A model generated the notes under the pieces. That model saw only the letters and a list, made by a program, of their open reading frames with translations. It was not told the origin of the DNA and did not search any database. A DNA stretch of 64,000 nt, taken from the NCBI RefSeq assembly GCF_023702715.1, contig NZ_CP098480.1, positions 434,001-498,000 of the forward strand. Reading direction: 5' to 3'. The stretch comes from Acinetobacter sp. C32I (GTDB lineage Bacteria > Pseudomonadota > Gammaproteobacteria > Pseudomonadales > Moraxellaceae). Of the stretch, positions 26,894 to 35,756 are shown in pieces (position 1 is the stretch's first letter; each line of letters opens with the position of its first letter). The position numbers and the translations under genes were made by a program.

Positions 26894-27334
26894 TTATTGT
26901 CTATGCGCATGCGTCTCATATAAATGATCAAACTCAGTCGCTAACGATGCTAAGGTCGTGGCTTTAAGTTGTTGTGTCAGCATCTTTTGCGCATCTTGTA
27001 TTGCATGGTCTAAAGCAGCATTGACCACACGCTCCACCAAACATTCTGGATTTTCTCTTTCGTTGCCAATCGCAAAAATAGTGGGTTCTCCCACAGCTTG
27101 ATAAATATCCCAGAGCGTAATTTTTTCTAAATCGCCTGTGAGTTGCCAACCTCCACCTGCACCTTTTTCTGAATGGACAAAACCTGCCTTTTTGAGACCT
27201 GACATGGTTCGTCTGACCACAACAGGATTGGTCGAAAGCATCTGTGCGATTTCATCAGAGGTAAAAGTCTTATTTTGTCTTGCCATGTGTAGTAACACAT
27301 GCAGCATTCGAGAGAGTTTACTGTCCGTACGCAT
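26894..27334 (-). CDS. Rrf2 family transcriptional regulator
   Basis: A 146-residue winged-helix repressor of the Rrf2 family: DEIAQMLSTNPVVVRRTMSGLKKAGFVHSEKGAGGGWQL is the helix-turn-helix and wing. It has a single cysteine (NPECLVE), so it lacks the three-Cys cluster site of IscR and is more like the YwnA or CymR-type members. It is divergent from a thioredoxin-reductase-like gene and separated from it by two similar dyads, so it probably controls that gene. The ATG at 27334 is preferred to the upstream TTG at 27349. Confidence 0.88.
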   Translation of the reverse strand: MRTDSKLSRMLHVLLHMARQNKTFTSDEIAQMLSTNPVVVRRTMSGLKKAGFVHSEKGAGGGWQLTGDLEKITLWDIYQAVGEPTIFAIGNERENPECLVERVVNAALDHAIQDAQKMLTQQLKATTLASLATEFDHLYETHAHRQ

Positions 27335-27369
27335 TAGATTCACAAACAAAAAAGGAATTAAATTAAATG

Positions 27370-27424
27370 TAACATCAAAAGTTGCAAATTAAAATAAAAA
27401 GTATTAACGTAACTTTAAAAGTTA
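27370..27424. promoter_or_regulatory. Two similar dyads, probable Rrf2 regulator operators
   Basis: TAACATCAAAAGTTG at 27370-27384 and the perfect palindrome TAACTTTAAAAGTTA at 27410-27424 match at 12 of 15 positions and are spaced 40 bp apart, on one face of the helix, between the divergent regulator and oxidoreductase genes. Confidence 0.6.
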
Positions 27425-27441
27425 TATATTGGGTTTATCTT

Positions 27442-28323
27442 ATGCAGTACGATGTTGCAATTATTGGTGGCAGTTATGCAGGTTTGGCAGCAGCGACGCC
27501 CTTGGCAAGAGCACGTAGAAAAGTGATGGTAATTGATGCTGGGCAAAGACGAAATCGCTTTGCAGAGCATTCCCATGGGTTTTTAACACAGGATGGCAGT
27601 AAAGCCAGTGAGATTGTAGATATTGCCAAGCAGCAGCTTTTAGCTTATCAGACTGTTGATTGGGAGAATGGAAGGGTAAAGCGTGTAGAAAAAATTGAGG
27701 GTGGCTTTGCAATCTGTATTGATGCAACGCGCTCTATCACGGCAAAGCGATTGATCATTGCCGCAGGCATCACGGATCAACTTCCTGAAATTTCGGGTTT
27801 AGCGGAGCGTTGGGGTAAAAGCATTTTTCATTGTCCTTATTGTCATGGTTATGAGCTCAATCAAGGTAAGATCGGTATTATTGCCAGTTCAGAACATGCA
27901 GTGCATCTGGCAATGATGTTGCCAGATTGGGGTGATACTACGCTGTTCTTAAATGATTATCCGGTGGAAGAGGAGTTACTTGATCAATTAGCCACTCGAG
28001 GTGTCCGTGTAGAAAAACGATTGATTCAAGAAATCATCGGACACAGCGACGTTTTACTCGCAGATGGTTCTGTTATTCAGTTGGCTGGTATTTTTGCTAC
28101 CACGAAATGCAGTATTGCTCAGGACTGGATTTTTAAGCTGGGTTGCGAAATAGAACAGAATGCCATGGGCGAGGCGATTAAAACCAATGCCATGAAGGAA
28201 ACTACAGTAGCTGGTATTTTTGCTTGTGGCGATGTGGCACGCTTGGGAGGCTCAGTGCCTTTGGCTGTTGGAGATGGTACCATGGCAGGTGTTGCTGTGC
28301 ATCGATCTTTAATTTTTGCTTAG
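27442..28323 (+). CDS. Thioredoxin-reductase-like FAD/NAD(P) oxidoreductase
   Basis: A 293-residue flavoprotein. The FAD-binding Rossmann motif is VAIIGGSYAGLAAA (GxGxxG-like) near the N-terminus; CPYCHGYE near residue 135 is the redox-active CxxC, as in low-molecular-weight thioredoxin reductases; the C-terminal GIFACGDVARLGGSVPLAVGDGTMAG is the second FAD motif. The pyridine-nucleotide domain between is shortened. It may reduce a small disulphide or other electrophile. The ATG at 27442 starts the conserved domain; the open frame upstream from 27382 has no support. It is divergent from an Rrf2 regulator. Confidence 0.88.
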   Translation: MQYDVAIIGGSYAGLAAATPLARARRKVMVIDAGQRRNRFAEHSHGFLTQDGSKASEIVDIAKQQLLAYQTVDWENGRVKRVEKIEGGFAICIDATRSITAKRLIIAAGITDQLPEISGLAERWGKSIFHCPYCHGYELNQGKIGIIASSEHAVHLAMMLPDWGDTTLFLNDYPVEEELLDQLATRGVRVEKRLIQEIIGHSDVLLADGSVIQLAGIFATTKCSIAQDWIFKLGCEIEQNAMGEAIKTNAMKETTVAGIFACGDVARLGGSVPLAVGDGTMAGVAVHRSLIFA

Positions 28324-28329
28324 CAAATA

Positions 28330-28361
28330 AAAAAGCTAGAGATTGACTCTAGCTTTTTTAT
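28330..28361. terminator. Bidirectional terminator between the oxidoreductase gene and fdx
   Basis: The stem AAAAAGCTAGAG / CTCTAGCTTTTT with an ATTGA loop, flanked by A and T runs, lies between convergent genes. Confidence 0.88.
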
Positions 28362-28380
28362 GTCCGAGAAATCGGCTGAC

Positions 28381-28719
28381 TTAATGGTTTTCCGAAGCAT
28401 GGTTGATGGTGTATTTAGGAATTTCGATTTCTAAATCTTCATCCACAATTTCAACTTGGCAAGACAGACGAGAATCTGGTTCTAGGCCCCATGCACGGTC
28501 AAGCAAATCTGCTTCAACGTCATTCATTTCTTCAAGGCTGTCAAAGCCTTTGCGTACAACCACGTGACACGTGGTGCAGGCTGCAGACATGTCACAAGCA
28601 TGTTCAATTTTAATGCCATTTTTTAATAAACTTTGGCATAAATTGGCGTTATGTTCGACTTCAAATTCTGCACCTTCAGGGCAAATTTGTGCATGAGGAA
28701 GAACTTTAATACGTGGCAT
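28381..28719 (-). CDS. fdx: ISC-type [2Fe-2S] ferredoxin
   Basis: A 112-residue ferredoxin that donates electrons in iron-sulphur cluster assembly. The cluster ligands are visible as CDMSAACTTC and, further on, LSCQVEI, the adrenodoxin-like C-x5-C-x2-C...C pattern. The start MPRIKVLPH matches E. coli Fdx (MPKIVILPH), so the ATG at 28719, with AGGTG 6 bases upstream, is preferred over the in-frame GTG at 28728. It is the last gene of the isc operon, 17 bp after hscA. Confidence 0.95.
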   Translation of the reverse strand: MPRIKVLPHAQICPEGAEFEVEHNANLCQSLLKNGIKIEHACDMSAACTTCHVVVRKGFDSLEEMNDVEADLLDRAWGLEPDSRLSCQVEIVDEDLEIEIPKYTINHASENH

Positions 28720-28736
28720 ATTGATCACCTATACCT

Positions 28737-30596
28737 TTAGTTTGAGTTTGACCAATCTTCAAGTTTCGTACCTTTTAAGGCATGGTCAATATGTCGGTTC
28801 ATACGAAGCGCAGCAAAGGCATCGCTATGAATTTTAAGTTGCTGAACAGCATGTTCAATCGCTGCAAGCTCATCGGTTTTTAGACGGGCTTTTAACGCTT
28901 CAGCGGCAAGAATTAAATCTCGAGCTTGTTGCTGTGAGAGTAAATCCGTATCTGCTTTTAGCGCTTGTTCGAGTGCTTCCAGTTCACGTTGCGCTTCTAC
29001 TTTGGTTTCTTGTAAATGACGAAGATGCTTGTCTTCTTCGGCATATTGGAAACCTTCAACCAATAAACGTTCAGTATCCGCTGCAGATAAACCATAAGAG
29101 GGTTTGATATCAATTTGTGCTTGAACACCAGAGGTGGTTTCTTTGGCTGATACTGTGAGCAAACCATCAGCATCAACTTGGAACGTCACTTCAATACGGG
29201 CTTGACCCGCAGTCATTGGTGGAATGCCATGTAATACAAAGCGGCCCAATGAGCGGCAATGTTCAACTAAGTCACGCTCACCTTGCACCACATGAATCAA
29301 CATCGCGGTTTGACCATCTTGATAGGTGGTAAATTCCTGACGGCGCGCCACAGGAATTGCAGTGTTTCGTGAAATCAAACGTTCAACCAGCCCACCCATG
29401 GTTTCTAGGCCAAGAGAAAGAGGGGTCACATCAAGCAATAATGAACCATCTTGACTATTCCCAATCAACTGATTGGCTGTAATTGACGCGCCAATGGCAA
29501 CCACTTCATCTGGATTAATGGTGCAGAGTGGCTCACGTTCAAATAATTCGCCTACCGCTTTTTGTACCGCATAAGAACGTGTTGAACCACCTACAAGTAC
29601 CACATGTTCGATTTCATCGAGTTCAAGCTTGGCATCACGTAATACGCGTTTGCACACACTCATGGTTTTGTCGAGTGCGACCTGAATAATCGATTCGAAG
29701 GTTGGGCGATCTAAAGTGAGACGATCATCCAGTAATTTTAATTCGGTAGATTCGTGATCGGTTAAATATTCTTTGGCTTGACGTGCGGCCACAACAAAAA
29801 CGGCATACTCTTCATCACTCAAGGTGTCGATGTTGAGTTGTTTTTTGGCCCATTTTACAATTAAGCGATCAAGGTCATCACCACCAAGGGCTGTGTGTCC
29901 ACCAGTTGCAAGAACTTCAAATACACCTTGTGAAAAACGTAAGATCGAGACGTCAAATGTCCCACCACCCAAGTCGTAAATCACATAGTTACGATCGGTA
30001 CTGAGATTGGTGTCTTGATCCAACCCATAAGCAACAGCTGCCGCTGTAGGTTCATTTAATAAACGTAAAACGTTTAGGCCTGCCAGTTGTGCAGCATCAC
30101 GTGTGGCTTGACGTTGTGCCTCATCGAAATAGGCTGGAACGGTAATCACCGCACCATTGACCGGATTGTTGAGGCTTGCTTCGGCACGGTCTTTCAACTG
30201 CTTTAGAATTTCTGCAGAAATTTCGACAGGTGTTTTACGCCCAGCCGCAGTTTCAAATGCAGGCATCTCATTTTCTGCACCAACAAGTGTATATGGATGC
30301 TGAAATTTGATATCTGCTTGTGAACGACCCATAAAACGTTTGACTGAAACGACGGTATTTTTAGGATCAGTCAGCATAAACGGTTTAGCTTCATAGCCAA
30401 ACGTGGTTGCATCCTTTGCATAGTGAACAATAGATGGCAGTAATACTCGGTCTTTGTCATCTTGTAGAACTTTCGGTTTTCCCGATAGCACTGTCGCCAC
30501 TAAAGAGTGGGTTGTCCCCAAGTCAATGCCGATCGCAATACGATGTTGATGCGGGGCAGTAGATTGACCAGGTTCAGCAATTTGCAAAAGTGCCAT
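28737..30596 (-). CDS. hscA: Hsp70-type chaperone HscA
   Basis: A 619-residue Hsp70 specialised for iron-sulphur cluster transfer from IscU. ATPase-domain signatures [26 protein letters not shown] and [13 protein letters not shown] are present, followed by the substrate-binding domain ([13 protein letters not shown]) and a helical lid. Length fits HscA (about 616). It lies between hscB and fdx in the minus-strand isc operon. Confidence 0.97.
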   Translation of the reverse strand: MALLQIAEPGQSTAPHQHRIAIGIDLGTTHSLVATVLSGKPKVLQDDKDRVLLPSIVHYAKDATTFGYEAKPFMLTDPKNTVVSVKRFMGRSQADIKFQHPYTLVGAENEMPAFETAAGRKTPVEISAEILKQLKDRAEASLNNPVNGAVITVPAYFDEAQRQATRDAAQLAGLNVLRLLNEPTAAAVAYGLDQDTNLSTDRNYVIYDLGGGTFDVSILRFSQGVFEVLATGGHTALGGDDLDRLIVKWAKKQLNIDTLSDEEYAVFVVAARQAKEYLTDHESTELKLLDDRLTLDRPTFESIIQVALDKTMSVCKRVLRDAKLELDEIEHVVLVGGSTRSYAVQKAVGELFEREPLCTINPDEVVAIGASITANQLIGNSQDGSLLLDVTPLSLGLETMGGLVERLISRNTAIPVARRQEFTTYQDGQTAMLIHVVQGERDLVEHCRSLGRFVLHGIPPMTAGQARIEVTFQVDADGLLTVSAKETTSGVQAQIDIKPSYGLSAADTERLLVEGFQYAEEDKHLRHLQETKVEAQRELEALEQALKADTDLLSQQQARDLILAAEALKARLKTDELAAIEHAVQQLKIHSDAFAALRMNRHIDHALKGTKLEDWSNSN

Positions 30597-30634
30597 GCGT
30601 GCGGTATCCCTTGAAAATAATTGGTAACAGCGGA

Positions 30635-31153
30635 TTAAAAATCATCATCGAGGTCGAAGCTTTCTTCTTCGTCCAGCATGCGATCTTCAGCTTTATCAAT
30701 ATCATTCATAACACGTTGGAAAAAACGTAACTTACGAACAGTATCACGTGCTTCAGCCCAGTCTTCGTCAGCAAAATCAATTTTAAATTCGCGAACTAGA
30801 CCATCGATCCATTGCTGAATTTCAACTTTTAAAGTGTGAAGTTGCTCAGTTGAAGTGGCTTCATCAAGTTGTTCTCGCATTTCGAGTGCAGATTGCAAAA
30901 ATTCAAAATCGCTAATGGATTGGTCAAGATGGTGATCTTGTTTTTTTAAGGCAAGTAGATATGCCGCACGACTATCAACTTGTGAGAGTACTTTATACGC
31001 TTGGTTGATTTCGCTTGACTTGATCAATGCCTGATCTTTGTCTGTGGCTTTATCTGGGTGATATTGCTGTTGCAAACTTAAAAACTGTTTTTTTAAAGCT
31101 GCTAAATCTATATCGAGTGCTTCGGGTAATTGGAACAACTCAAAATGATTCAT
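30635..31153 (-). CDS. hscB: J-domain co-chaperone HscB
   Basis: A 172-residue co-chaperone that delivers IscU to HscA and stimulates its ATPase. The J-domain HPD motif is in [11 protein letters not shown] (about residues 33-43), and a C-terminal three-helix bundle binds IscU. The acidic C-terminal tail ([12 protein letters not shown]) is unusual for the family. It lies 38 bp upstream of hscA in the isc operon. Confidence 0.96.
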   Translation of the reverse strand: MNHFELFQLPEALDIDLAALKKQFLSLQQQYHPDKATDKDQALIKSSEINQAYKVLSQVDSRAAYLLALKKQDHHLDQSISDFEFLQSALEMREQLDEATSTEQLHTLKVEIQQWIDGLVREFKIDFADEDWAEARDTVRKLRFFQRVMNDIDKAEDRMLDEEESFDLDDDF

Positions 31154-31234
31154 GGGAGATGAATTCCGCTATTGATAAATACGTTAAAACAGTGCGGAAC
31201 ACACTGTTTTGACGAAAAGAAAGAGGGTGCTTGC

Positions 31235-31555
31235 TTAGACGGTAAATGATTCACCGCAACCACATTCACCTTTTTGATTTGGGTTGCTAAATTCAAAACC
31301 TTCGTTTAAACCATTTTTGACATAGTCCATCTCTAAACCATCGAGATAAACCAAGCTTTTAGGGTCAACAAAAACTTTAACACCGAGTTGTTCAAAGACT
31401 TGATCATGTGTATCGACATCGTCGACAAACTCAAGTACATAAGCCAACCCAGAACAACCCGAAGTTTTCACACCAATACGAATCCCTTCACCTTTACCGC
31501 GGTTTTGCAGGTAATTGCTGATGTGAGTCGCAGCATTTTCAGTTAAATGGATCAT
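31235..31555 (-). CDS. iscA: Iron-sulphur assembly A-type protein IscA
   Basis: A 106-residue A-type carrier. The three cluster or iron-binding cysteines are present: one in [13 protein letters not shown] and two in the C-terminal CGCGESF. It receives clusters from IscU and passes them to apo-proteins. It lies 29 bp after iscU. Confidence 0.96.
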   Translation of the reverse strand: MIHLTENAATHISNYLQNRGKGEGIRIGVKTSGCSGLAYVLEFVDDVDTHDQVFEQLGVKVFVDPKSLVYLDGLEMDYVKNGLNEGFEFSNPNQKGECGCGESFTV

Positions 31556-31584
31556 GAAAACTCCAATGTTATTTCGGTCATCAA

Positions 31585-31971
31585 TTAAGCTTTCGCTTTT
31601 TTACCGCGATAATCTTCAATCGCAGCTTTAATTGCATCTTCTGCCAAGACAGAGCAGTGTACTTTTACTGGTGGAAGTGCAAGCTCAGTCGCAATATCAA
31701 TATTCTTGATTGATTGAGCTTCATCAAGCGTTTTACCTTTTAACCATTCGGTTACCAGCGAACTTGATGCAATTGCAGAACCACAGCCGTAAGTTTTGAA
31801 GCGAGCTTCTTCAATTACGCCATTGTCATCGACTTGAATTTGTAAACGCATCACGTCGCCACACGCTGGTGCACCGACCATACCTGTACCTACGTTTTCT
31901 GCATTTTTGTCTAAAACACCAACATTACGTGGGTTTTCGTAATGATCGATTACTTTTTCGCTATAAGCCAT
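31585..31971 (-). CDS. iscU: Iron-sulphur cluster scaffold IscU
   Basis: A 128-residue scaffold on which [2Fe-2S] clusters are built. The three conserved cysteines occur in [17 protein letters not shown] and [11 protein letters not shown], and the LPPVK motif recognised by HscA is intact ([10 protein letters not shown]). It follows iscS by 91 bp, a gap that could allow separate translation control or RNA processing. Confidence 0.97.
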   Translation of the reverse strand: MAYSEKVIDHYENPRNVGVLDKNAENVGTGMVGAPACGDVMRLQIQVDDNGVIEEARFKTYGCGSAIASSSLVTEWLKGKTLDEAQSIKNIDIATELALPPVKVHCSVLAEDAIKAAIEDYRGKKAKA

Positions 31972-32062
31972 GTCGCTTCTCCAAACCTCGGGGTCAGCCT
32001 AATATTAATATGAGGGTTAAAACACGTTTTTCAATGAAGTGCTCAATTGAGCACTTAACGAA

Positions 32063-33280
32063 TTAGTGTTCAGCCCATTCAACTGTTGAAAGGTCGATAC
32101 CTTCTTTGTACATATCCCAAAGCGGAGAAAGTTCACGCAATTTCTCAACCGCAGCTTTGGTAATTGTCAACACATGGTCAATATCAGCTTCAGTTGTGTA
32201 TTTACCAAAACTGAAACGAATTGAACTGTGTGCCAACTCATCAGATAAACCTAAAGCACGTAAAACGTATGAAGGTTCTAAAGTTGCAGATGTACATGCT
32301 GAACCACTTGAAACAGCAACGTCTTTCAGTGCCATCATCAGTGATTCACCTTCAACAAAGTTGAAGCTGACATTTAGATAGTTTGCAACGTTTTGCGTTG
32401 GATGGCCATTCAAGAACACTTGTTCAAGGTCTTGTAAACCATTCCAAAGTTTGTCGCGTAATTTACGAATGCGCTCTTGTTCTGCCTGCATGGTTTTGCC
32501 TGCAATTTCAAAAGCCTCACCCATACCAACAATTTGATGTGTCGCTAAAGTACCAGAACGCATGCCACGCTCATGACCACCACCGTGCATTTGAGCTTTT
32601 AAGCGAACACGTGGGCTACGACGAACGAAAAGTGCGCCAATGCCTTTAGGACCGTAAACTTTATGACCAGAGAAGCTCATTAAGTCGACTTTCATGGTTG
32701 AAAGATCAATCTCAACTTTACCCGCAGCTTGTGCAGCATCGACATGGAAGAATGTCTTATTGGCACGTGTTAATTCACCAATCGCAGCAACGTCTGTCAC
32801 TGTACCGATTTCGTTGTTTACCATCATTAGTGAAACAAGAATCGTGTCTGGACGTAAAGCGGCTTGAACCATTTCAGGGGTAATTAATCCTGTACGTGGT
32901 TCAGGCTCTAAATATGTAATTTCAAAACCTTGTTCTTCAAGCTCACGGCAAGGGTCTAACACAGCTTTGTGTTCGATTTTACTTGTAATGATGTGTTTGC
33001 CTTTTGAACCGTAGAACTGAGCAATACCTTTTAATGCTAAGTTATCAGATTCTGTTGCGCCTGAAGTCCACACGATTTCACGTGGGTCTGCTTTGATTAG
33101 GTTTGCAACTTGCTCACGCGCATATTCGGCTTTTTCTTCTGCTTGCCAACCATAGGCATGTGAACGTGACGCAGGGTTACCAAAAGTCCCCTCGAACGTT
33201 AAACATTCCATCATACGTTCTGCAACTTCAGGCAGTACAGGAGTGGTTGCTGCGTAATCAAGATAAATTGGACGTTTCAT
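32063..33280 (-). CDS. iscS: Cysteine desulphurase IscS
   Basis: A 405-residue PLP enzyme that takes sulphur from cysteine for clusters, thiolated tRNA and cofactors. [12 protein letters not shown] contains the PLP-lysine, and [16 protein letters not shown] carries the active-site cysteine. Length matches IscS (404). It starts one base after the iscR stop, so the two are tightly coupled. Confidence 0.98.
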   Translation of the reverse strand: MKRPIYLDYAATTPVLPEVAERMMECLTFEGTFGNPASRSHAYGWQAEEKAEYAREQVANLIKADPREIVWTSGATESDNLALKGIAQFYGSKGKHIITSKIEHKAVLDPCRELEEQGFEITYLEPEPRTGLITPEMVQAALRPDTILVSLMMVNNEIGTVTDVAAIGELTRANKTFFHVDAAQAAGKVEIDLSTMKVDLMSFSGHKVYGPKGIGALFVRRSPRVRLKAQMHGGGHERGMRSGTLATHQIVGMGEAFEIAGKTMQAEQERIRKLRDKLWNGLQDLEQVFLNGHPTQNVANYLNVSFNFVEGESLMMALKDVAVSSGSACTSATLEPSYVLRALGLSDELAHSSIRFSFGKYTTEADIDHVLTITKAAVEKLRELSPLWDMYKEGIDLSTVEWAEH

Positions 33281-33281
33281 G

Positions 33282-33755
33282 TCAGATACCTGTAACCGAT
33301 AGAAGGGCTGAATCTAAACTTGGTGAATTTTGGCGTAATGCAACGGTTTGAACGTTATCACGCGCAATTAAATCAGCAAGGGTGATTTTTGCGAGATAAT
33401 CGGCAATATGGTGGGAGAGTTCTTGCCATAAGTCGTGCGTTAAACACATTGCACCATTCTGGCAGTTGCCTTTGTGGTCGCAACGAGTCGCATCAACAGT
33501 TTCATTTACAGCTTCGATAATTTCTAGCACTGTGATTTCACTTGCATTGCGCGCAAGGTGATAGCCACCATTTGCACCGCGAACACTTGAAACTAACCCA
33601 TGTCGTTTAAGTTTTGCGAATAACTGTTCTAAATAAGCGACTGAGATGGATTGGCGTGCTGCTATTTCCGCAAGCGTGATCGTTTGTTCAGTTGGCTGCA
33701 AAGCTAAATCAAGTAGAGCAGTCACTGCGTAACGACCGCGAGTTGTAAGACGCAT
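33282..33755 (-). CDS. iscR: Iron-sulphur cluster regulator IscR
   Basis: A 157-residue Rrf2-family repressor. Its three cluster cysteines follow the canonical C-x5-C-x5-C spacing ([13 protein letters not shown]) and the fourth ligand histidine is in CLTHDLW. With a [2Fe-2S] cluster it represses the isc promoter, and a matching site is present at 33801-33817. Homologues start [11 protein letters not shown], so the ATG at 33755 is chosen over the GTG at 33767. Confidence 0.97.
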   Translation of the reverse strand: MRLTTRGRYAVTALLDLALQPTEQTITLAEIAARQSISVAYLEQLFAKLKRHGLVSSVRGANGGYHLARNASEITVLEIIEAVNETVDATRCDHKGNCQNGAMCLTHDLWQELSHHIADYLAKITLADLIARDNVQTVALRQNSPSLDSALLSVTGI

Positions 33756-33788
33756 GATTCGGTACACATGGTTAGACTAGATGACTAA

Positions 33789-33817
33789 ATTTTATGAATT
33801 CCGACTAAAATAGTCAA
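33789..33817 (-). promoter_or_regulatory. isc operon promoter with an IscR type-1 site
   Basis: CCGACTAAAATAGTCAA at 33801-33817 matches the type-1 IscR half-site pattern YYGACTR...YAGTCRR. On the minus strand it overlaps the -35 TTGACT (33812-33817), with a 17-bp spacer to the -10 TAAAAT (33789-33794). Holo-IscR bound there would block RNA polymerase. Confidence 0.8.
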
Positions 33818-33862
33818 GTTTTAAATTGCCATTATCAGCGTGAAAAGTAAAATATATTGGAA

Positions 33863-34510
33863 TTATTGTATCCACGTATTATAAACAAAAAAGGCGATGA
33901 AAATAAAGCTCAATACTGCAAAGCTGATATTGATCAAGCGCTGGCGTTTTTGTAGGCGGTGAATACGATTTTGATATTGTTTTACTTCAACCAGCAAGGT
34001 GTTGATTTCAGAGCGTTGCTGATCAATTTTATCCAAAAGTGGGGCAATACGTTGCTGAGACGCAACTGCTTCAGCCTCATCGTTAAATAGATTGAGCCAT
34101 TGCTTCCAGTTCGCCAGAATGCTGGAGAGTGTAAGATGCGGAAGTAAATCTAAGAACTCTTCTGCAAGAACGGCATCACCGAGAATACGCATATTGCTAA
34201 TGCTGCGCTGATTGTTAAACACAAAAATCTTAATTAGATCGATCAATGTGCTATTAATTTCCAAATCGATGTTTCGATCCAGCGCTTTCATGTCGAATAA
34301 AAGCCCTTTTTCGGTAAATTGGATATAAAAGTCAAAGAACGGAATGTAGCTATTGATACGAATGGTGATTTTTTTGTCGATCAACTTTTTGGCTTGCAAG
34401 CGCAATCCTGCATCGTGCGTGAGCATGAAGGAGAAAAAAGTTTCTAAAACAATGATGACAATGTTTAGCAACAAATGGGGATGTTTATGTCTTTGTTGCG
34501 TATCAATCAT
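33863..34510 (-). CDS. SCP2/UbiJ-like protein with a C-terminal membrane helix
   Basis: A 215-residue protein. Residues about 20-120 resemble the SCP2 lipid-binding domain of UbiJ: RLQAKKLIDKKITIRI, then FDFYIQFTEKGLLF and NMRILGDAVLAEEFLDLL. A coiled coil (about 150-190, IDQQRSEINTLLVEVKQYQNRIHRLQKRQ) follows and a hydrophobic helix ends the protein (FAVLSFIFIAFFVYNTW). UbiJ is a lipid-binding accessory factor of ubiquinone synthesis, normally in a ubiE-ubiJ-ubiB cluster, which is not here. The ATG at 34510, after AAGGAAAAAGAG, is preferred to the TTG at 34531. The family is assigned by eye from sequence pattern only. Confidence 0.62.
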   Translation of the reverse strand: MIDTQQRHKHPHLLLNIVIIVLETFFSFMLTHDAGLRLQAKKLIDKKITIRINSYIPFFDFYIQFTEKGLLFDMKALDRNIDLEINSTLIDLIKIFVFNNQRSISNMRILGDAVLAEEFLDLLPHLTLSSILANWKQWLNLFNDEAEAVASQQRIAPLLDKIDQQRSEINTLLVEVKQYQNRIHRLQKRQRLINISFAVLSFIFIAFFVYNTWIQ

Positions 34511-34720
34511 AGATCTCTTTTTCCTTACCAATAACGTTGCGAAACAATAAAGTCAGTAAACTTGAGCATCCTTACTCAAATTATTAAAAATAATTTACAT
34601 GACTTTATTGCTTTGTAGAACAGTTTTTTAAAACGATCAAGTCTTAACTTTGATATTATAAAAACATTTTTATGGTTAAATACGACATACTGTTTGTAAA
34701 GAGCTTAGGAGTAATAGTCA

Positions 34721-35176
34721 ATGGATAACTCAAACATAGAAAATCCTAGTGAAGAAGCTGAAGTAAAAACTAAGCCAAAATCAAAGAGTTCTAAAAAATC
34801 TGCACTTGATTTCAAAAAATACACACAACAAATCTGGCTTGCCGGTTTGGGTGCTTTTTCACGTGCGGAAGAAGAAGGAAATAAATTGTTTGACTCGCTG
34901 GTCAAGGTTGGTGAGGAGCTTGAATCGAAAACAGTTGATTTTGCCGACAATACTGTAGTGAAGGTGACAGAGAAAGCCAAAGAGTCAGTTACGGATACCA
35001 AAGACAAGGTTGAAAAGATTCTGGATACAGGTGTAAACCATTCGTTGAATCGTATTGGCTTGGTCACACCAAAGGATCTTCAACACATCGAACAGCTCCT
35101 TGTTCAGCTTCATATCAAGGTGGATGCTTTGATCGAAGAAAATAATCAATTGAAGGCCAAATTGAATAAAAAGTAA
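34721..35176 (+). CDS. Phasin family protein
   Basis: A 151-residue protein matching the PhaI/PhaF type of polyhydroxyalkanoate granule-associated phasins: KKYTQQIWLAGLGAFSRAEEEGNKLFDSLVKVGEELE is the conserved N-terminal half, followed by a long amphipathic helical region and a C-terminal coiled-coil heptad stretch (ALIEENNQLKAKLNKK). A Lys-rich N-terminal segment (TKPKSKSSKKS) precedes it. No pha synthase genes are within this window, so it may act on granules made elsewhere or have another helical surface role. Confidence 0.82.
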   Translation: MDNSNIENPSEEAEVKTKPKSKSSKKSALDFKKYTQQIWLAGLGAFSRAEEEGNKLFDSLVKVGEELESKTVDFADNTVVKVTEKAKESVTDTKDKVEKILDTGVNHSLNRIGLVTPKDLQHIEQLLVQLHIKVDALIEENNQLKAKLNKK

Positions 35177-35344
35177 AAAAAAGGCAGGTAACTCGTCCGT
35201 TTATGTCGTATTTCAGTATTTATTTTAATTAAAAGGTCTTTCTAGTATTGCGTTCTCCCCCAAAGCATTGCTATAAAGGCGTCATGGCCTTTTAAACTAT
35301 AGCCTTGGATCTTAACAAACGATATTAAGAGGATATTTTTTATC

Positions 35345-35617
35345 ATGAATAAATCAGAATTAATTGATGCGATTGCTGAAAAAGGGGGAGTGTCTAAATC
35401 GGATGCTGGTAAGGCACTCGATGCGACAATTGCATCAATCACTGAAGCACTTAAGAAAGGTGATACGGTTACTTTAGTTGGTTTCGGTACTTTCAGCGTG
35501 AAAGAACGTGCTGCTCGTACAGGTCGTAACCCTAAGACTGGTGAAGAACTGCAAATCAAAGCAAGTAAAGTACCTAGCTTCAAAGCTGGTAAGGGTTTAA
35601 AAGATTCGGTTGCGTAA
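35345..35617 (+). CDS. hupB: DNA-binding protein HU
   Basis: A 90-residue HU/IHF-family nucleoid protein with the signature [23 protein letters not shown], where the beta-arm residues RNPKTGE contact DNA. It bends DNA and compacts the nucleoid. The 5' leader (35177-35344) contains an AAAGGC/GCCTTT hairpin at 35275-35292. A terminator follows at 35633-35659. Confidence 0.96.
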   Translation: MNKSELIDAIAEKGGVSKSDAGKALDATIASITEALKKGDTVTLVGFGTFSVKERAARTGRNPKTGEELQIKASKVPSFKAGKGLKDSVA

Positions 35618-35632
35618 TCTTTTTAAATCAAT

Positions 35633-35659
35633 AAACGCACCATTCAGGGTGCGTTTTTT
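35633..35659 (+). terminator. Rho-independent terminator after hupB
   Basis: The stem AAACGCACC / GGTGCGTTT followed by a T run. Confidence 0.87.
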
Positions 35660-35756
35660 ATTTATTGAATGAAAAAGTTAATTTGATCCTTATTCTGCAT
35701 TCATTCGTCTTTGTTTTTCAGTTAAAATTGCCCCGAAATAAAATATTGGAATTCTT

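Noticed and set aside
32106..33351. Several plus-strand open frames over iscS
   Set aside because: They are shadows of iscS; the protein sequence of the minus-strand gene is fully conserved.
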